A DNA stretch of 64,000 bases from Xanthomonas sp. DAR 35659 (GTDB lineage Bacteria; Pseudomonadota; Gammaproteobacteria; Xanthomonadales; Xanthomonadaceae). Of this stretch, positions 50,305 to 59,373 are shown one piece after another. Numbering within the stretch: the stretch's first letter is position 1; every line of letters starts with the position of its first letter. The stretch spans positions 3,462,001 to 3,526,000 of the forward strand of contig NZ_CP162488.1 of assembly GCF_041242975.1 (NCBI RefSeq), given 5' to 3'. Under the pieces are notes generated by a model. It was not told the origin of the DNA, ran no database searches, and worked only from the letters and a program-made list of their open reading frames with translations. The position numbers were made by a program, and so were the translations under genes.

Positions 50305-51297
50305 ATGGCCTCCGTTCCCGCCAATCCCGCCTGCGTCATCAACTGCGTGCACTACGACGGCCACGGCCGTCGCCACGACATCGCGCTGGAGCAGATCAGC
50401 GACGTGCTGGCCGGCGACGACGGCTTCGTCTGGGTCGGCATGTACGAACCGGCCGACGCGGTGCTGGAGCAGTTGCAGGAGGAGTTCGGGCTGCACGACC
50501 TGGCGATCGAGGACACGCGCAAGGCGCACCAGCGGCCCAAGGTCGAGGCCTACGGCAATTCGCTGTTCCTGGCAGTGCACACCGCGCAGGTGATCGACGA
50601 GCGCATCGTCTACGGCGAGACCCACGCCTTCCTCGGCGCGCGCTTCCTGCTGACCGTGCGCCACGGCGCCTCGCTGCCGTACGCGCCGGTGCGCGAACGG
50701 CTGGAGCGCGAGGCGGCGCTGATGCAGCTCGGCCCGTCCTACGCGCTGTACGCGGTGCTGGACTACATCGTCGACAACTACCAGCCGATCCTGGACGAGT
50801 TCCGGCAGAGCCTGGAGCGTCTGGAGACGGACATCTTCGCCGAGGCCTACCGGCGCGACACCGCGATCCGCCTGTACGAACTCAAGCGCGAACTCAACCA
50901 GATGCGCCTGGGCGTGGCGCCGCTGCAGGACGTGCTGGCGCATCTCAAGCGCAACCCCGGCCCGCTGATCCCCGACGAGGTGCGGCTGTACGTGCGCGAC
51001 GTGCTTGACCACGCGGTGCGCACCAACGAGGCGATCGACACCTTGCGCGAGATGCTCGGCACCGCGCTGAGCGTGAACCTGTCGCTGGTGACCCTGGCCC
51101 AGGGCGAGACGGTCAAGCGCCTCGGCGCCTGGGCCGCGCTGCTGGCGGCCCCGACCCTGATCACCAGTTGGTACGGCATGAACTTCAAGCAGATGCCGGA
51201 ACTGGAATGGCCCTGGGCCTACCCGCTGATGGTCGGCGGCGTGGCCGCGGTGTGCCTGGGCTTGTATGTGGCGTTCAAGCGGGCGAAGTGGCTTTGA
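50305..51297 (+). CDS. corA: CorA magnesium/cobalt transporter
   Basis: A 330-residue pentameric channel. The long cytoplasmic funnel is followed by two C-terminal membrane helices; the selectivity motif YGMN lies at about 290-293 (TSWYGMNFKQMPELEW). The C-terminal helix ends with VAFKRAKWL. Neighbouring corC suggests shared magnesium homeostasis. It ends at the start of a duplicated terminator repeat. Confidence 0.95.
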   Translation: MASVPANPACVINCVHYDGHGRRHDIALEQISDVLAGDDGFVWVGMYEPADAVLEQLQEEFGLHDLAIEDTRKAHQRPKVEAYGNSLFLAVHTAQVIDERIVYGETHAFLGARFLLTVRHGASLPYAPVRERLEREAALMQLGPSYALYAVLDYIVDNYQPILDEFRQSLERLETDIFAEAYRRDTAIRLYELKRELNQMRLGVAPLQDVLAHLKRNPGPLIPDEVRLYVRDVLDHAVRTNEAIDTLREMLGTALSVNLSLVTLAQGETVKRLGAWAALLAAPTLITSWYGMNFKQMPELEWPWAYPLMVGGVAAVCLGLYVAFKRAKWL

Positions 51298-51402
51298 GCC
51301 GCCGCTTTGCGGCGGCGGGAATGGGGAAACGGGAATCGGGAATGGCAAAAGCACAGCCCGCGACGGACAAACCGTAGCGCCGGGTCAACGCCACAGCGCA
51401 TG

Positions 51403-51426
51403 AAGCCGGCCGCAGAGCCGGCTTTT
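51403..51426 (+). terminator. Intrinsic terminator in repeat copy 1
   Basis: AAGCCGGC and GCCGGCTT form an 8-bp stem around CGCAGA, followed by TT. It can end corA from the left; A residues on the other side allow reverse use too. Confidence 0.7.
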
Positions 51427-51590
51427 CCTATTCCCCATTCCCGACTCCCCACTCCCCACTCCCCACTCCCAGCCTCACTCACCGAGCCGCCGCGATGCGG
51501 CGGCGAGAATGGGGAAACGGGAATCGGGAATGGCAAAAGCGCAGCCCGCGACGGACAAACCGTAGCGCCGTGTCAACGCCACAACGCATG

Positions 51591-51614
51591 AAGCCGGCCG
51601 CAGAGCCGGCTTTT
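51591..51614 (-). terminator. Intrinsic terminator in repeat copy 2
   Basis: Same stem and loop as copy 1. It lies 36 bp past the aldehyde dehydrogenase stop and may serve that gene on the minus strand, although the T-run is short. Confidence 0.5.
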
Positions 51615-51648
51615 CCTATTCCCCATTCCCGACTCCCCATTCCCAGCT

Positions 51649-53013
51649 TCACCCCACATACACCGACTTGATGTTCATGAACTCATGGATGCCGTGCTCG
51701 GCCAGTTCGCGGCCGAAGCCGGAGCGCTTGATGCCGCCGAACGGCAGGCGCACGTCGCTCTTGACGATGGCGTTGACGAAGGCGGCGCCGCACTGCAGTT
51801 GCCGCGCCACGCGCTCGCCGCGGTCGCGGTCGGCGCTCCACACACTGCCGCCGAGCCCGAAGGTGGTGTCGTTGGCCACGCGCACCGCTTCCGCCTCGTC
51901 GGCCACGCGCAGGATCGCGGCCACCGGGCCGAACAGTTCCTCGTCGTAGGCCGGCATGCCCGGCGCCACGTTGTCCAGGATCGTCGCCGGGTAGCCGGCA
52001 TGGGTCGTGGTGTCCGGCGCGCCGCCGAGCAGCGCGGTGGCGCCCTTGGCGATGCTGGCCTGCACCTGCTTGTGCAGTTCGTCGCGCAGGTCCTGCCGCG
52101 CCAGCGGCGCCAGGGTGGTGGCGTCGTCCTGCGGATCGCCGAGCCGGCGCTCGGCCGCGGCGGCGGCGAAGCGGCGCACGAACTCCTCGGCGATCGCCTC
52201 CACCACCACGAAACGCTTGGCCGCGATACAGGTCTGCCCGGCGTTGTCGAAGCGCGACTTCACCGCCGCGGCCACGGTGCTGTCCAGGTCGGCATCGTCC
52301 AGCACCACAAACGCGTCGCTGCCGCCCAGCTCCATCACGCACTTCTTCAGCTGGCCGCCGGCGTTGGCGGCGATCGACCGGCCGGCGCGCTCGCTGCCGG
52401 TCAGCGTCACCGCGGCGATGCGCGGATCGCGCAGCACGTCGGCGGCTTGGTCGTTGTCGATGTGCAGCACGTCGAACACGCCGGCCGGCACGCCGGCGGC
52501 GGCCAGCGCGGCATGGATCGCGTCGGCGCAGCGCGGCACGTTGCTGGCGTGCTTGAGCAGCGCCACGTTGCCGGCCATCAGCGCCGGGGCCAGGAAGCGG
52601 AACACCTGCCAGATCGGGAAGTTCCACGGCATCACCGCCAGCACGCAGCCCAGCGGCTCGTAGCGCACATAGCTGCGCTGCGCGTCGGTGGCGACCGGCA
52701 CTTCGCGCAGGTAGTCGGCCGCGTGCTCGGCGTAGTAGTCGCAGGCGTCGGCGCACTTGTCGATCTCGGCCAGGGCCTCCTTGCGCAGTTTGCCCATCTC
52801 CATGGTCATCAGCCGTTGGATCTCCTCGCGCCGCGCGCGTAGCTGCGCGCCGACCTCGCGCAGCAGCGCGCCGCGCTGTTCCAGCGGCGTCGCCGCCCAG
52901 CCGGGAAACGCCTGCGCGGACGCGGCCAGGCGCCGTTCGACGGCGGCCGCGTCCATCAGTTCCTGGCGGTGCTCGACCTGGCCGGTGGCGGGATTGACGG
53001 TGTCGTAAGGCAT
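51649..53013 (-). CDS. NAD(P)-dependent aldehyde dehydrogenase, succinate-semialdehyde type
   Basis: A 454-residue ALDH. Catalytic Cys is C262 (GQTCIAAK) and general base Glu E228 (MELGGSD); PWNFPIWQVFRFLAPALMAGN and LTGSERAG form the nucleotide site. The N-terminus and GGIKRSGFGREL fit the short Sad/GabD-like succinate-semialdehyde dehydrogenases. A role in GABA or putrescine breakdown would suit the neighbouring polyamine transporter, but the substrate is inferred. Confidence 0.88.
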   Translation of the reverse strand: MPYDTVNPATGQVEHRQELMDAAAVERRLAASAQAFPGWAATPLEQRGALLREVGAQLRARREEIQRLMTMEMGKLRKEALAEIDKCADACDYYAEHAADYLREVPVATDAQRSYVRYEPLGCVLAVMPWNFPIWQVFRFLAPALMAGNVALLKHASNVPRCADAIHAALAAAGVPAGVFDVLHIDNDQAADVLRDPRIAAVTLTGSERAGRSIAANAGGQLKKCVMELGGSDAFVVLDDADLDSTVAAAVKSRFDNAGQTCIAAKRFVVVEAIAEEFVRRFAAAAAERRLGDPQDDATTLAPLARQDLRDELHKQVQASIAKGATALLGGAPDTTTHAGYPATILDNVAPGMPAYDEELFGPVAAILRVADEAEAVRVANDTTFGLGGSVWSADRDRGERVARQLQCGAAFVNAIVKSDVRLPFGGIKRSGFGRELAEHGIHEFMNIKSVYVG

Positions 53014-53121
53014 CGCGACGGACTCCTGAAAAAATGTCCGGCCAGCCTAGCGCCGCGAAGGTTGCGGCGGCGTGGCGACGGCGTTGGCGCGATGGACCAC
53101 AGCGTTCCGTGGCGGCGCCTT

Positions 53122-53190
53122 TGTAGGAGCGGCTTCAGCCGCGACAGGCACGCGCCGAAGGTATCTGTCGCGGCTGAAGCCGCTCCTACA
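53122..53190. repeat. Paired REP-type inverted repeat (BIME-like), second copy
   Basis: Two complementary 26-bp arms (53122-53147 and 53165-53190), same sequence as at 43771, with a 17-bp spacer. It fills the gap between the aldehyde dehydrogenase start and potI end. Confidence 0.92.
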
Positions 53191-53205
53191 GAAAGCCGGA
53201 AGCGC

Positions 53206-54060
53206 CTATCCGCCTTGCTGCTGCGCCAGTTGGATATCGCGCTGGCGGCGCTTCTCGTTGCGCGCCATGAGCCACCAGCCGACGAAGGCGGCGATCGACA
53301 CCGCCAGCACCATCAGCGTGGCCAGCGCGTTGATCTTCGGCTTCAGCCCCATCCGCACCGAGGAGAACACGGTCATCGGCAGCGTGGTCGAGTTCGGCCC
53401 GGCGACGAAATTGGCGATCACCACGTCGTCCAGCGACAAGGTGAACGCCAGCAGCCAGCCGGACACCAGCGCCGGTGCGATGATCGGCAGGGTGATCAGG
53501 AAGAACACCTTGAGCCGGTTCGCGCCCAGGTCCATCGCCGCCTCTTCCAGCGAGCGGTCCAGTTCCTGCAGACGCGAGGACACCACCACGGTGACGAAGG
53601 ACAGGGTGAAGGTGACGTGCGCGGCCCAGATCGCCATCACCCCCTTGGGCGGGATGCCGATCAGCCCGCCCATCGACACCAGCATCATCATGATCGACAG
53701 GCCGATGATCACCTCCGGCATCACCAGCGGCGCGGTCACCAGCGCGCCGAACAGGCTCTTGCTGGGGAAGCGGCGAAACCGCGTCATCACCATCGCCGCC
53801 AGCGTGCCGATCACCATCGACGCGGTCGCGGTCCAGAACGCGACCTTCAGGCTGATCCAGGCCGCCTGCAGGATCTGCCGGTCGCGCAGCAGTTCGCCGT
53901 ACCACTTGGTCGAGAACCCGGCCCACACCGTCGCCAGCTTCGAGGCATTGAACGAATACACCATCAACAGCAGGATCGGCAGGTAAAGGAAGGCGAAGCC
54001 GCCGCCCAGCACCACCCAGCGCAGCACCCGCCCGCCGCGCAGCGCGCCGGCCGCGCTCAT
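53206..54060 (-). CDS. potI: PotI-like putrescine ABC transporter permease
   Basis: A 284-residue inner-membrane permease with about six helices and the binding-protein-dependent transport signature EEAAMDLGANRLKVFFLITLPIIAPAL, the EAA loop that contacts the ATPase. N-terminal RWVVLGGGFAFLYLPILLLMVYSFN and TKWYGELLRDRQIL are typical of PotC/PotI. Start overlaps the potH stop. The C-terminus extends with a Gln-rich tail. Confidence 0.93.
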   Translation of the reverse strand: MSAAGALRGGRVLRWVVLGGGFAFLYLPILLLMVYSFNASKLATVWAGFSTKWYGELLRDRQILQAAWISLKVAFWTATASMVIGTLAAMVMTRFRRFPSKSLFGALVTAPLVMPEVIIGLSIMMMLVSMGGLIGIPPKGVMAIWAAHVTFTLSFVTVVVSSRLQELDRSLEEAAMDLGANRLKVFFLITLPIIAPALVSGWLLAFTLSLDDVVIANFVAGPNSTTLPMTVFSSVRMGLKPKINALATLMVLAVSIAAFVGWWLMARNEKRRQRDIQLAQQQGG

Positions 54061-55025
54061 GCCTGGCCGCCTTCGAGCTGGCGCTGCTGGTAGCGGTTGA
54101 AGATCAGGATCGGCAGCATCAGCAACGCCAGCATCACGATCGCCACCGCCGAGGCCGCGGGCCAGTCGCGGTTGTTGAAGAACTCGCCCCACAGCACCCG
54201 GCCGATCATCAGCGTGTCCGGGCCGCCGAGCATTTCCGGGATCACGAACTCGCCCACCGCCGGGATCATCACCAGCATGCAGCCGGCGACGATGCCGGGA
54301 CGCGACATCGGCAGGGTGATGGTCGCGAACGCCTTCCACGGCCGCGCGCCCAGATCGTAGGCGGCCTCCAGCAGGCGGTGGTCCTGCTTGACCAGGGTCG
54401 CGTACAGCGGCAGCACCATGAACGGCAGGTAGCAGTAGACGATGCCGATGTAGGCGGCGACCGGGGTGTAGAGGATGTGCAGCGGCGCATCGATCAGGCC
54501 CAGCGCCAGCAGCGCGCGGTTGAGCACGCCGTTGCTGTCGAGGATGCCGATCCAGGCGTAGACGCGGATCAGGAACGAGGTCCACGACGGCAGCACCACC
54601 AGCATCATCGCGATGTTGCGCGCCGCCGGCGACATGCGCGCGATCACGTACGCCATCGGGTAGCCGATCAGCAGGGTCAGCGCGGTGGAGATGCCGGCGA
54701 TCTTGATCGAGCCCCAGTAGGCGGCGATGTACTGGCTGTCGCGCAGCAGCGCCAGGTAGTTCTGCAAGGTGAACTTCAGCGTCAGCACGCCGTCCCTGTA
54801 GTCCACCAGCGCGCTGTAAGGCGGGCTGCTGATCGCCTGTTCGGCGAAGGAGATGCGCAGCACGATCAGGAACGGAATCGCGAAGAACAGCAGCAGCCAC
54901 AGGTACGGCGCGGCGATCACCAGCCAGCGCGTCGCTGGCAGCGCGCGCAGGCGCAGCCGCTGCCAAAGTCGCGGCGTCGGCGTCGGCGACGATACGGGCG
55001 CCACCGGGACGACGGGCGCACTCAT
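54057..55025 (-). CDS. potH: PotH-like putrescine ABC transporter permease
   Basis: A 322-residue permease, the partner of PotI. The first helix APYLWLLLFFAIPFLIVLRISF is typical of PotB/PotH, and the EAA loop reads EAAYDLGARPWKAFATITLPMSRPGI. Start MSAPVVP at 55025 overlaps the potG stop; the frame is open further upstream inside potG. An N-terminal Pro/Thr-rich leader of about 35 residues precedes the first helix. Confidence 0.93.
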   Translation of the reverse strand: MSAPVVPVAPVSSPTPTPRLWQRLRLRALPATRWLVIAAPYLWLLLFFAIPFLIVLRISFAEQAISSPPYSALVDYRDGVLTLKFTLQNYLALLRDSQYIAAYWGSIKIAGISTALTLLIGYPMAYVIARMSPAARNIAMMLVVLPSWTSFLIRVYAWIGILDSNGVLNRALLALGLIDAPLHILYTPVAAYIGIVYCYLPFMVLPLYATLVKQDHRLLEAAYDLGARPWKAFATITLPMSRPGIVAGCMLVMIPAVGEFVIPEMLGGPDTLMIGRVLWGEFFNNRDWPAASAVAIVMLALLMLPILIFNRYQQRQLEGGQA

Positions 55026-56182
55026 GCGGTCAGCACCACGCCGTCGTTGTCGTCCCACGACACCCACACGCTGTCGCCCCAGGTCATGCCCTCGCTGTCC
55101 CAACGCTTCTGGTTGGCGAAGTTGGATTGCACGCGGATGCCGCTGGGCAGGCGTACGTGGAAGATCGAGTGGCTGCCGAAGTAGGCGATGTCCTCGATGC
55201 TGCCGCGCGCCTTGTTGTAGGCCTGCTCCGGCTCGCCCTTAGTGATCCAGACCTTCTCCGGGCGCACCGCGAACGCCACCTCCTGCCCTTCCACCCCGGT
55301 GATGCCATGGCTGATGTAGATCGGCACCGGAAACTGCGGCGAAATCACCGTCACGTGATCGGGATGGTCTTCGCCGATCCGGCCCTCGATCATGTTCACC
55401 GAGCCGATGAACTCGGCGACGAAGCGACTGTTCGGCGACTCGTAGATGTCGCCCGGGGTGCCGACCTGGCGGATACGGCCGTGCTCCATCAGCGCGATGC
55501 GGGTGGCCATGGTCATCGCCTCCTCCTGGTCGTGGGTGACCATCACGCAGGTCACGCCGGAGGTCTCGATGATGTTGACCAGCTCCAGTTGCATCTGCGA
55601 GCGCAGCTTCTTGTCCAGCGCGCCCATCGGCTCGTCCAGCAGCAGCAGTTTGGGCCCCTTGGCCAGCGAGCGCGCCAGCGCCACGCGCTGCTGCTGGCCG
55701 CCGGAGAGCTGGTGCGGCTTGCGCTTGCCGAGCTTGCCCAGTTGCACCAGCTCCAGCATCTCGGCCACGCGCTTGGCGATGGCCGCGCGCGACAGCCCGT
55801 CCTGCTTCAGGCCGAAGGCGATGTTCTGCTCCACTGTCATGTGCGGGAACAGCGCATAGGACTGGAACATCATGTTGAGCGGACGCTCGTAGGGCGGCAG
55901 GCCGTCCAGCGGCTGGCCGTCGAGCACGATGCGGCCGCGGCTGGGCTGTTCGAACCCGCCCAGGCAGCGCAGCAAGGTCGACTTGCCGCTGCCCGAACCG
56001 CCGAGCAGCGCGAAGATCTCGCCCTTGCCGATATCCAGGTCGACGTCGTCGAGCGCGACGAAGCCGTCGAACTCCTTGCGCACGCCGGCGATGGACAGGT
56101 AGCCGCCGCCCTTGGCCGGGGCGGCCGCGGCCGCCGCGAGCGCGGCCGGCGGGAGGTCGGAGTTCGCTTCGCTCGAAGCCAT
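55022..56182 (-). CDS. potG: PotG-like polyamine ABC transporter ATPase
   Basis: A 386-residue ABC ATPase. Walker A GGSGSGKST is at 61-69, signature LSGGQQQR at 159-166, Walker B LLLLDEP at 179-185; the C-terminal TOBE domain follows (about 300-386). First gene of potGHI. The matching binding-protein genes (62042 and 63327) lie 6 kb upstream on the same strand, beyond an efflux operon and an IS element. The N-terminal 25 residues are Ala-rich. Confidence 0.95.
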   Translation of the reverse strand: MASSEANSDLPPAALAAAAAAPAKGGGYLSIAGVRKEFDGFVALDDVDLDIGKGEIFALLGGSGSGKSTLLRCLGGFEQPSRGRIVLDGQPLDGLPPYERPLNMMFQSYALFPHMTVEQNIAFGLKQDGLSRAAIAKRVAEMLELVQLGKLGKRKPHQLSGGQQQRVALARSLAKGPKLLLLDEPMGALDKKLRSQMQLELVNIIETSGVTCVMVTHDQEEAMTMATRIALMEHGRIRQVGTPGDIYESPNSRFVAEFIGSVNMIEGRIGEDHPDHVTVISPQFPVPIYISHGITGVEGQEVAFAVRPEKVWITKGEPEQAYNKARGSIEDIAYFGSHSIFHVRLPSGIRVQSNFANQKRWDSEGMTWGDSVWVSWDDNDGVVLTA

Positions 56183-56300
56183 CTATTGCTCCCCGTGGAG
56201 GACACCGCCGCGCAGAGTCGCCGAGGCTGCCGGCGATCGCGTGGCCGGCCCCAGTGTAGCCGCGGCCGCCGCATCGGCGATACCGCGGCGCGGGCCGTCG

Positions 56301-57788
56301 CTATCGCGGCGCGGGCGGCGGCGGTGGCGCCCAGCCCAGGCCCAGGCTCTTCTGCAGCGCCACGTAGCGCAGCAGCACCTGGGTGCGCGCCTGCACCGCG
56401 CTGTCCTGCGCCGAAGCCTGCTGGCGTTGCACGTCCAGCGCGTCGATCAACGACGAGGCGCCGGCCGCGTAGCGCTGCTGCAACAAGGCGGCGGAGCGGT
56501 CGGCCGAGGCCTCGGCCTTGGCCGCGGCCAGCGCCTGCTGGCGGGCCGCGCCGAACCGCGCCAGCGCGCTGTTGGCGTCCTGCAAGGCGGCCAGCACGGT
56601 GCCCTCGTAGGCGGCCAGGCGCGCGTCGTTGCCGGCGCGGGCCTGCTCCACCTTGGCGCGGGTCGCGCCGAAATCGAAGATCGACCAGCGCAGGAACGGC
56701 GCCACCACGCTGTTGATCGCGTCACTGCCGAGATCGCCCGGCGAGGTGGCGGCCATGCCGATGGTGCCGAACAGGGTGACCTGCGGGAAATACGCGCTCA
56801 GCGCCTGGCCGATCTGCGCCGAGGACGACGCCAGCTGACGCTCGGCACGGCGCACGTCCGGACGCCGCCGGATTAGCGACCCCGCATCGTCCACCGGCAC
56901 CACCGCCGGCAATGCCGGCAGCGGCCGGTCCTGCGCCAGCGTGGCGTCGAGCGCGCCGGGCTCGCGGCCGATCATCAACGCCAGTTGGTCCAGCGCTTCC
57001 TTGGCCTGCGCCTGCAGGTCCGGCAGCACCGCTTCCTGCTGTTGCAGCTGCGCCTGCGCGCGCTCCACCTGCAAGTCGGCATCGGCGCCGCGTTCGCGCC
57101 GCTGGCGGGTCAGCTGCAGGGTCTGCCGCGCCGCCTCCAGGTTGCGCTGGGCGATGGCGATGCGCTCGCGCGTGGCGCGATAGCCCAGGTAGGCCTGGCC
57201 CACTTCCGCGGCCAGTTGCACCTGGGCGTCGGCCAGTTCGGCCTCGTCGGCCTGCGCGTCGGCCAGCGCGCCCTCGCTGGCGCGGCGGCGACGGCCGAAG
57301 AAATCCAGCTCCCAACTCGCGTCGATGCCGACGCTGTACAGCTGCGCGTGCGGATCTATCGTCAGCGGCTGGCCGGTGCCGGCGGCGATGGTCGCCACGC
57401 CGTCGGTCAGCGCATCCGGCGCCCGCGCGTTGACGTAGGCGGCGGTGGCGCCGACGCTGGGCAACTGCTCGGCATGGCGCTGCTGCACCAGCGCGCGCGA
57501 AGCGCGCAGCTTGGCCTGCGCGGCGCGCAGGTTCGGGCTGTTCTGCAGGGCCTGCTCGACCAGCGCATTCAACTGCGGATCCTGCAGCGTCTCCCACCAG
57601 CGCTGCGGCGGCGGCGCCGGCACCACGCCGGCGGCCGCGGCGACTGCGTCGGCGCGATGCAGTTGCGGCTGCGCCTGCGCCGCTTCGGCCACCGGCGGCG
57701 GCTTCACGTAGTCCGGGCCGAGCATGCACGCCGACAACAGCAGCGGCAATGTGGCGGGGACGAGAACACGGGGAACGCGCTGGATCAT
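56301..57788 (-). CDS. NodT/OprM-family outer-membrane efflux lipoprotein
   Basis: A 495-residue TolC-like channel lipoprotein, last gene of an emrA-emrB-nodT-type set. Lipobox LLSAC puts the lipidated Cys at 21 (SACMLGPDYVKPP is the family start). Long helical OEP repeats follow (AQAKLRASRALVQQRHAEQLPSV and ALAAAKAEASADRSAALLQQRYAAG). It should dock on the EmrA-like adaptor to complete a drug pump across both membranes. Start is 7 bp beyond the emrB stop. Confidence 0.94.
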   Translation of the reverse strand: MIQRVPRVLVPATLPLLLSACMLGPDYVKPPPVAEAAQAQPQLHRADAVAAAAGVVPAPPPQRWWETLQDPQLNALVEQALQNSPNLRAAQAKLRASRALVQQRHAEQLPSVGATAAYVNARAPDALTDGVATIAAGTGQPLTIDPHAQLYSVGIDASWELDFFGRRRRASEGALADAQADEAELADAQVQLAAEVGQAYLGYRATRERIAIAQRNLEAARQTLQLTRQRRERGADADLQVERAQAQLQQQEAVLPDLQAQAKEALDQLALMIGREPGALDATLAQDRPLPALPAVVPVDDAGSLIRRRPDVRRAERQLASSSAQIGQALSAYFPQVTLFGTIGMAATSPGDLGSDAINSVVAPFLRWSIFDFGATRAKVEQARAGNDARLAAYEGTVLAALQDANSALARFGAARQQALAAAKAEASADRSAALLQQRYAAGASSLIDALDVQRQQASAQDSAVQARTQVLLRYVALQKSLGLGWAPPPPPAPR

Positions 57789-57795
57789 GGAAGCC

Positions 57796-59373
57796 TCAAT
57801 GCATCGCGAGCGAAGCGCCGCCCTTGGGCAGCGGTTTGAGCAGGAACGCCAGCGGGATCGTGCACACCACGATCACCCCGAAGATCCAGAACAAGTCGTT
57901 GTAGGTCATCACCAGCGCCTGCTGCTGCACCATGCGCGCCAGTTGCGCCACGGACTGCATCGCCGCGCCGGCGCCGGTCGCGGTCTGCAACTGCGTGGCC
58001 ATGCCGTGCAGATAATCCTGCGCCAGCGGCGAATTGGCGCTGGTGCCGCTGCCGATCATCTGCGTGTGGAACACCATGCGCCGCTCCTGGAAGGTGGAGA
58101 TCAGCGCCAGTCCGATCGAACCGCCCATGTTGCGCGCGGCGTTGAACAGGCCCGAGGCGTCGCCGGCCAGCTCGGGCGGCACCGAGGAGATCGCCGCCTG
58201 GTTCAGCGACATCATCGCCAGAGCCAGGCCGCAGCCCTGCAACAGCTGCCCGACGACGAAGTGCATGCCGACCGAGTCGGCGGTCAGGTGCACGTTGACG
58301 AAGCACGCGGCGGCGAAGCAGGTCAGGCCGCCGAGCACCAGCACACGCACGTCCACGGTGGTCAGCAGCTTGGGCATCATCGGCATCAGCAACACCGTGG
58401 GCACGCCGGACAGCAGCACCACGTAGCCGGATTGCTCGGTGTTGTAGCCGGAGATTGTGGCCAGGAACTGCGGAATCATGTACATGACGCCGAACAGGAT
58501 CATGCCCACCGCCATCACCATCACGAACACCGCGCCGAAACTGCGTTGCAGCAGGATCGACAGGCGGATCACCGGCTGCCGGCTGAGGAACTGCGAGGCC
58601 AGCAGGGCGATGAAGCCGACCAGCGAGACCACGCTCAGCAGCACGATCTCGCTGGACTCGAACCAGCGCTCGCGCTGGCCCTCCTCCAGCACCACGGTCA
58701 GCGCGCCCAGCCCGGCGGTGAGGCCGAAGATGCCGAGCCAGTCCGCGTCCAGCAACCCGCGCAGATACATGCGCTCGTGCGGCAATCCCAGCAGCAGCAG
58801 CGCCACCAGCCCGGCGCAGACCGGCACGTTGAGGAAGAACGCGTAGTGCCAGCTGACGTTCTCGGTCAGCCAGCCGCCCAGCAATGGGCCGATCACCGGC
58901 CCCAGGATCACGGTCATGCCGAACAGCGCCGTGCCCAGGGTCTGCTGCGCCGGCGGCAGGCGCGTGGCGACGATGGTCAGCGCCGTCGGGATCAATGCGC
59001 CGCCGGCGAAGCCCTGGCCGACGCGGCCGAGGATCATCATGGTCAGGCTGTTCGACAATCCGCACACCACCGAGAAAAAGGTGAACAGCAGCGCGCAGAT
59101 CAACAGGAAGTTGCGCAGCCCGAGCGTGCGCACGAACCACCCGGTCAGCGGGATCATCACGATCTCGGCGACCAGGTAGGCGGTGGAGATCCAGGTGCCC
59201 TCGGTACCGCTGGCACCGACCTCGCCCTGGATGGTCGGCAGCGCGGCGTTGACGATGGAGATGTCCAGCGTCGCCATGAACGAGCCGATGGTGCCGGCGG
59301 CGACCGCCAGCCACGCGCCGGTATCGGCCTTCTGCGCTGCGCCCGCCGCCGGGGCAGCGGCGGCCTCGCTCAC
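57796..59373 (-). CDS. emrB: EmrB-like MFS (DHA2, 14-helix) drug exporter
   Basis: A 525-residue inner-membrane pump with about 14 hydrophobic helices. Motifs: LDISIVNAALPTIQGEVGA (motif D1), GRVGQGFAGGALIPTALTIV and TVILGPVIGPLLGGWLTEN (antiporter motif C). It works with the adaptor EmrA and an outer-membrane channel. The GTG start at 59373 overlaps the emrA stop (GTGA), so the two are translationally coupled. The N-terminus is short and Ala-rich. Confidence 0.94.
   Translation of the reverse strand: MSEAAAAPAAGAAQKADTGAWLAVAAGTIGSFMATLDISIVNAALPTIQGEVGASGTEGTWISTAYLVAEIVMIPLTGWFVRTLGLRNFLLICALLFTFFSVVCGLSNSLTMMILGRVGQGFAGGALIPTALTIVATRLPPAQQTLGTALFGMTVILGPVIGPLLGGWLTENVSWHYAFFLNVPVCAGLVALLLLGLPHERMYLRGLLDADWLGIFGLTAGLGALTVVLEEGQRERWFESSEIVLLSVVSLVGFIALLASQFLSRQPVIRLSILLQRSFGAVFVMVMAVGMILFGVMYMIPQFLATISGYNTEQSGYVVLLSGVPTVLLMPMMPKLLTTVDVRVLVLGGLTCFAAACFVNVHLTADSVGMHFVVGQLLQGCGLALAMMSLNQAAISSVPPELAGDASGLFNAARNMGGSIGLALISTFQERRMVFHTQMIGSGTSANSPLAQDYLHGMATQLQTATGAGAAMQSVAQLARMVQQQALVMTYNDLFWIFGVIVVCTIPLAFLLKPLPKGGASLAMH

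Larger units (their letters stand above)
51296..51652. repeat. Tandem direct repeat, two near-identical units of about 170-185 bp
   Basis: Copy 1 begins at 51296 and copy 2 at 51484, about 188 bp later. Each runs: GC-rich hairpin (CCGCCGC...GCGGCGG), GGGAAACGGGAATCGGGAATGG block, a shared stretch of about 60 bp, then a terminator hairpin and CCCCATTCCCGACTCCCC-type heptamer variants. The two copies differ by a few substitutions and by heptamer number. They fill the gap between convergent corA and the aldehyde dehydrogenase gene; no gene is present. Confidence 0.9.
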
